DNA from: SHZI01 sp963698405 | GTDB lineage: Bacteria > Pseudomonadota > Gammaproteobacteria > Steroidobacterales > GCA-2729495 | Assembly (NCBI GenBank): GCA_963698405.1 | Contig: CAVOQT010000017.1 | Location: 124,001 to 188,000, forward strand | Reading direction: 5' to 3' | Length of the DNA: 64,000 nt | Shown: positions 62,189 through 64,000 of the stretch, piece after piece | Layout of the letters: each line of letters begins with the position of its first letter | How positions within the stretch are numbered: the first letter of the stretch is position 1 | Made by a program: the position numbers and the translations under genes | Notes under the pieces: model-generated | The model's database searches: none | Told to the model about the DNA's origin: nothing | The model's input: only the letters and a program-made list of their open reading frames with translations

Positions 62189-62842
62189 TCAACTGCCGTG
62201 CTCACCGGGCATCACAAGCCGCATACCGCCGGCACGGGCCAGTGCAATTTCAACCAGCGGCATACGATCATTGCCGTAGTAGAGATCAGCACCCACCAGC
62301 ATGGTCGGCGTGCCAAAGCCGCCATGACTCAGCAGACTGGCTGCATTCCCACGCAGTTCTGCGAGCGTTTCCGGTGCACGGAGCGCTGCCTCAAATGCCT
62401 CGCCAGCGAGTCCCGCACTTTGTGCTGCCGCCATGACCTCCGCCAGCTTGCCGATGTCATGGCCCTCGGCAAACCGCGCCTGATATAGCGCATCCAGATA
62501 GCCAGTCAGGGCTCCAGCTTGCTGCGCCACCACGGCGCCACGCTGCGCCCATGTGGTATCAATCGGTCCGATATCCGGGTGCCGCAGGTCTACACCACAG
62601 AAGCGCGCCCAGTCCTGCAGATCCTTCTGCTGATAGCGACGCCTCGCTGCAGCCAACTCACCTTGTGATGTGGCCGAATGGGAAATACCCTTGCCGACAA
62701 TTTCAGCCAGCAGCACCGGACGATAAACGATCTTTGCTCCGGTCCGGATTGCTGTTTCCCGCAACCGCCCAAGCGCCAGATAACTCCAGGGGCAGTTGCA
62801 GTCGAAGAAAAATTCAACAGCGGCTTGTACTGAAGACGGCAT
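62189..62842 (-). CDS. DsbA-fold protein, 2-hydroxychromene-2-carboxylate isomerase-like
   Basis: The 217-residue protein is of the HCCA isomerase/GST-kappa class: VEFFFDCNCPWSYLALGRL at the N-terminus corresponds to the active-site loop, and FGTPTMLVG provides the cis-Pro region. In aromatic degradation such enzymes isomerise chromene carboxylates with glutathione. The ATG at 62842 has AAGG upstream; a GTG two codons earlier is also open. It lies 12 bp after the acyl-CoA ligase stop and 23 bp before the molybdoenzyme start, implying one operon. Confidence 0.88.
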   Translation of the reverse strand: MPSSVQAAVEFFFDCNCPWSYLALGRLRETAIRTGAKIVYRPVLLAEIVGKGISHSATSQGELAAARRRYQQKDLQDWARFCGVDLRHPDIGPIDTTWAQRGAVVAQQAGALTGYLDALYQARFAEGHDIGKLAEVMAAAQSAGLAGEAFEAALRAPETLAELRGNAASLLSHGGFGTPTMLVGADLYYGNDRMPLVEIALARAGGMRLVMPGEHGS

Positions 62843-62854
62843 GGGCACTGGCCT

Positions 62855-64000
62855 TCAGCCCCTGGCACGCAATGCAGTCTTCAGAACCTTGCCGCTGGCG
62901 TTGCGCGGAATCTGCTCGATGAACTCGACGTACTTCGGCAGTTTCATGCGGGAAATCTTGCCATCAAGGAATAAGGCCAGTGCTGCTTCATCCAGCACTG
63001 CACCAGCGCGCCTGACAATAAAGGCCTTGAGGACCTCCCCCCAACGTTCATCCGGCACACCGATGATTGCAACATCGGCAACCTCAGGATTCCGGAAGAT
63101 CACCTCCTCCACCTCGCGCGGGTAGATGTTGGTACCGCCAGAAATCACCATGTCCTTGATCCGATCGACGATATACACATGACCTTCGGCATCACGTCGC
63201 GCAAGATCACCGACGGTGACCCATCCGTCGTGCCAGGTTTCGGCTGTTTCTGCGGGACGCCCCCAATAGCCGTTGAACAGGTACGGACTACGGGAAAACA
63301 GTTCGCCCACTTCATCTGCTGCACAGACACTGCCGTCCGCGCGTCGGATCTCGATCAAGGTGCACGGGAAGGGCTGCCCGACACACTGCTGTTTGCGTAA
63401 CTGATCCATCGGTCGAAGATTGGAAACGATACCGGCCTCAGTTGACCCATAGGTATCGTGCAGCAGCCCCGGACCCAACTGCCCGACCAACCGTTCCTTC
63501 ATCGCCTGCGGCATGGCCGCTGCATTTGAAATGACGGTACGCAAGGTGCCGTTGCGACTCGCCGACTGCAGTCCAGTTCCGGCTTCCAGCAAGGCATGAA
63601 AGTGTGTCGGTACGCCGAAAAATCCGCTGATCGACTCAGTTTCCAGACGGCCCAGCACCTCTTCCGGTTCAAACTTGTCCATGATTTCGGCATAGCCACC
63701 GAAGAATATCGGCGCGAGCGAGAAAACCATACCGGCGCCGTGGCACATGGGCGCAATGGCGAGGAAGCGATCGTCCGGTCCATAGCAACCATACTCAACT
63801 GCCATTGCAAACAGGGTGAGTATCCGTGAGCGGTGTGGAACCAGCACTCCCTTGGGCTTGCCGGTCGTACCCGAGGTGTACGGAATAGTGAATACATCCC
63901 ATTCATTGACCAGCGGTAAATCAGCCGATGGTCTGCTCTTCTGCAGCCAGTCCTCCAACTCCGTTCCAATGGCAATGATGACCGGAGCCGAGGCCAGTTT
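62855..64000 (-). CDS. Acyl-CoA synthetase (AMP-forming), C-terminal part
   Basis: A partial ligase whose frame is open past the right edge, so about the first 150-200 residues are missing. Visible motifs: P-loop YTSGTTGKPKGV, the TYGSTEAG motif, GDLARRDAEGHVYIVDRIKDMVISGG, and a catalytic Lys in PRNASGKVLKTAL. This is a long-chain or aromatic acyl-CoA ligase with intact catalytic residues. It appears to be an upstream member of the operon with the isomerase and the molybdoenzyme. Confidence 0.92.
   Translation of the reverse strand, partial: KLASAPVIIAIGTELEDWLQKSRPSADLPLVNEWDVFTIPYTSGTTGKPKGVLVPHRSRILTLFAMAVEYGCYGPDDRFLAIAPMCHGAGMVFSLAPIFFGGYAEIMDKFEPEEVLGRLETESISGFFGVPTHFHALLEAGTGLQSASRNGTLRTVISNAAAMPQAMKERLVGQLGPGLLHDTYGSTEAGIVSNLRPMDQLRKQQCVGQPFPCTLIEIRRADGSVCAADEVGELFSRSPYLFNGYWGRPAETAETWHDGWVTVGDLARRDAEGHVYIVDRIKDMVISGGTNIYPREVEEVIFRNPEVADVAIIGVPDERWGEVLKAFIVRRAGAVLDEAALALFLDGKISRMKLPKYVEFIEQIPRNASGKVLKTALRARG

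Overview
The window looks like a chromosomal segment of a gammaproteobacterium with roughly 60% GC. Two gene orders familiar from Escherichia coli support this: uvrC-pgsA-tRNA-Gly(GCC)-tRNA-Cys(GCA), and purB close to nudJ and mnmA. The yqjD-yqjE-yqjK trio, a fused aspartokinase/homoserine dehydrogenase and GreB fit as well. Genus cannot be read from the sequence. UbiD, Rieske, family III CoA-transferase, NarG-like molybdoenzyme and acyl-CoA ligase genes suggest a metabolically versatile environmental bacterium.

Layout. 1-1479: start of an RND efflux permease and its lipoprotein adaptor. 1625-7900: tRNA-Cys, tRNA-Gly, pgsA, uvrC, a class II DAHP synthase, mazG and fumC, all on the minus strand. 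8014-17728: purB, a DUF7931-like gene, nudJ, a two-gene insertion (AMP-ligase and GST), mnmA, acnA and tatD. 17706-22125: thrA, thrC and a NERD-domain gene, with no thrB. 22267-27767: HNH protein, P-loop protein, methyltransferase, CoA-transferase, a protein resembling red chlorophyll catabolite reductase, and a frameshifted epimerase. 27786-34506: yqjDEK, a subtilisin-like protease with a GlyGly-CTERM-type tail, an ABC exporter and a second subtilisin-fold protein with calcium-binding repeats. 34597-43939: gluQ, two methyltransferase/formate dehydrogenase groups, a cysteine hydrolase, peptide deformylase, TrpB2 and a di-iron repair protein. 44053-49894: Rieske oxygenase, cyclophilin, greB, flavin reductase, trmO, a methyltransferase and an encapsulated-ferritin-like protein. 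50076-64000: an accessory catabolic region.

How the genes may work together. The first half is mostly housekeeping: DNA repair, phospholipid synthesis, tRNA modification, TCA cycle, purine and threonine synthesis. From 50 kb on the content is peripheral metabolism: a UbiD-type decarboxylase, two nitrilase-fold paralogs, a Tat-exported amidohydrolase with a cytochrome c and an MFS transporter, and a Tat-exported NarG-like molybdoenzyme with a DsbA-like isomerase and an acyl-CoA ligase. Together these could form a pathway for an aromatic or alicyclic acid, but the substrate cannot be named from sequence.

Most notable points: (1) the 3' end of nudJ is present twice, flanking a 2.4 kb insertion of two genes with opposite GC bias; (2) the nitrilase-fold protein encoded 2 bp after ubiD has glycine in place of the catalytic cysteine, while an intact paralog lies 2.4 kb away; (3) a protein resembling red chlorophyll catabolite reductase is translationally coupled to a CoA-transferase; (4) an encapsulated-ferritin homolog lacks the encapsulin-targeting tail and has no encapsulin nearby; (5) a perfect FNR-like palindrome precedes the Rieske oxygenase gene. 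No CRISPR array, rRNA, transposase or integrase was seen.
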